Below are positions 5,022 through 5,616 of a DNA stretch of 5,616 nucleotides, one piece after another. Numbering within the stretch: position 1 is the first letter of the stretch; each line of letters starts with the position of its first letter. Made by a program: the position numbers and the translations under genes. Origin of the DNA: Alphaproteobacteria bacterium UBA2966 (GTDB lineage Bacteria; Pseudomonadota; Alphaproteobacteria; UBA2966); NCBI GenBank assembly GCA_002348365.1, contig DEBC01000150.1, positions 1-5,616 on the forward strand, in the 5' to 3' direction. The notes under the pieces were generated by a model. It was not told where the DNA came from. It saw only the letters and a program-made list of their open reading frames with translations, and did not search any database.

Positions 5022-5593
5022 AATCTTTTTCTCCGAAATGCCCGCAGCGGGGTCGCCTCACTTGCGCATGGGTGCTCGGCCAAAGGCATACTCTACAGTT
5101 ATCTGCCGCGCGATAAACGTGACCGCAAAACGGATCTCATGAAAGCAACCCATTACCTGCAAAAGCAGCTAGAAATGATGGGTTAATGCCTCACGCCGTG
5201 CCTGTCGTAAGATTTAATTTTCCCTTGATAGTACGATGTTATCGATAATGGTTGGTGGGCTGTTAAGCGGCGAGGCGGGCACAAGGACTCAGTTGCTGAG
5301 CTTTGCAAATCAATTGGTTAGTCGTCGCGTGTCGGTGGGTTGGCGGAGGCTGTGGGGAATTTACGGGGGTTGTGCTCGGTCGGATCCCTATCCCGCTGCC
5401 AACCGTCGGTGCTGGTGGCGGCCCATGGCGACGTTAGCCGGCACCCATCGGCGAACGACACGGGTGGCCCGAACCGCAACACTTCGAACGCGGTGATCTG
5501 TTTGCCGGAGTTCCATAGCAAGTGCCCGGGTGCCGATTGCCGCCACCTGGCGAGCGAGGCGAGTACGAAGCAGCTAAAAGACAGGAGTCTGCG
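5022..5593. promoter_or_regulatory. 572-base region without a convincing gene, probable control region of the operon
   Basis: No reading frame here has recognisable protein features or a supported start. The first 230 bases or so before the operon are AT-richer and hold a 7-base inverted repeat (5147-5184), an AT-rich run (about 5210-5225) and the palindrome TTATCGATAA (5239-5248). I could not find a convincing -35/-10 pair. From about 5260 to 5580 the DNA becomes GC-rich and gives only short composition-driven frames; a decayed gene cannot be excluded. If the ATG at 5594 is real, this is a divergent intergenic region serving both directions. Confidence 0.45.
5147..5184. repeat. inverted repeat AACCCAT...ATGGGTT with inner stem (candidate operator)
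   Basis: AACCCAT (5147-5153) is perfectly matched by ATGGGTT (5178-5184) across 24 bases. Within the spacer CTGC-AAAA-GCAG (5157-5168) forms a second, smaller inverted repeat. The whole site lies 126-163 bases before the first Rieske start codon. This could be a regulator-binding site or a structured leader segment of the operon mRNA. Confidence 0.4.
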
Positions 5594-5616
5594 ATGGTCA
5601 AGCGAGTAACCCGACG
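5594..5616 (+). CDS. possible start of a divergent gene, first 7 residues only
   Basis: ATG at 5594 is preceded by AGGAG (5583-5587) with a 6-base spacer, a good ribosome binding site in an otherwise gene-free region. The visible residues are MVKRVTR, cut off by the window edge, so nothing can be said about function. A divergently transcribed regulator or a neighbouring unrelated gene would fit the position. The call rests only on the ribosome binding site and may be chance. Confidence 0.35.

Noticed and set aside
5288..5300. CTCAG-TTG-CTGAG hairpin
   Set aside because: The stem is only 5 bases, with no T-run and no nearby gene end, so chance is the simplest explanation.
5236..5521. Short frames on both strands in the right-hand GC-rich region
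   Set aside because: None has a supported start, a family motif or sensible amino acid composition; all end within 90 residues.

Overview
The window carries a catabolic-looking bacterial gene cluster whose recognisable genes all lie on the minus strand, so the natural reading order is from high to low coordinates. In that order they are: a Rieske non-heme iron oxygenase alpha subunit (5021 to 3630); a small unrecognised protein joined to it by an ATGA stop/start overlap (3633 to 3364); a FAS1-like/MaoC N-terminal-type dehydratase subunit (3338 to 2823); a MaoC-like hot-dog hydratase (2795 to 2352); a 194-base gap with several inverted repeats; a second, distinct Rieske oxygenase alpha subunit (2157 to 790); a 283-base gap with a G-quadruplex-type motif; and the first 168 residues of a cyclase-family metal-dependent hydrolase (506 to the left edge, truncated there). 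At the right edge a ribosome binding site and ATG at 5594 may begin a divergent plus-strand gene, too short here to identify.

The first four genes are separated by -4, 25 and 27 bases and look like one operon. The second Rieske gene and the cyclase follow larger gaps and may have their own promoters. The 572 bases between 5022 and 5593 hold no convincing gene and probably contain the control region of the operon.

Inferred function: the two oxygenases would hydroxylate or demethylate an organic substrate. The FAS1-like and MaoC proteins would form a two-part enoyl-CoA hydratase acting on a CoA-linked intermediate. The cyclase-family enzyme would hydrolyse an amide, lactone or similar bond. 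Such sets occur in degradation clusters for aromatic, terpenoid or steroid-like compounds. The substrate cannot be read from the sequence. No oxygenase beta subunit, ferredoxin, reductase, CoA ligase or regulator is present in the window.

Organism: a moderately GC-rich bacterium with Shine-Dalgarno-led genes. The gene content is common in environmental Proteobacteria and also in Actinobacteria; I cannot place it more closely. No RNA gene, insertion sequence or CRISPR array was seen.
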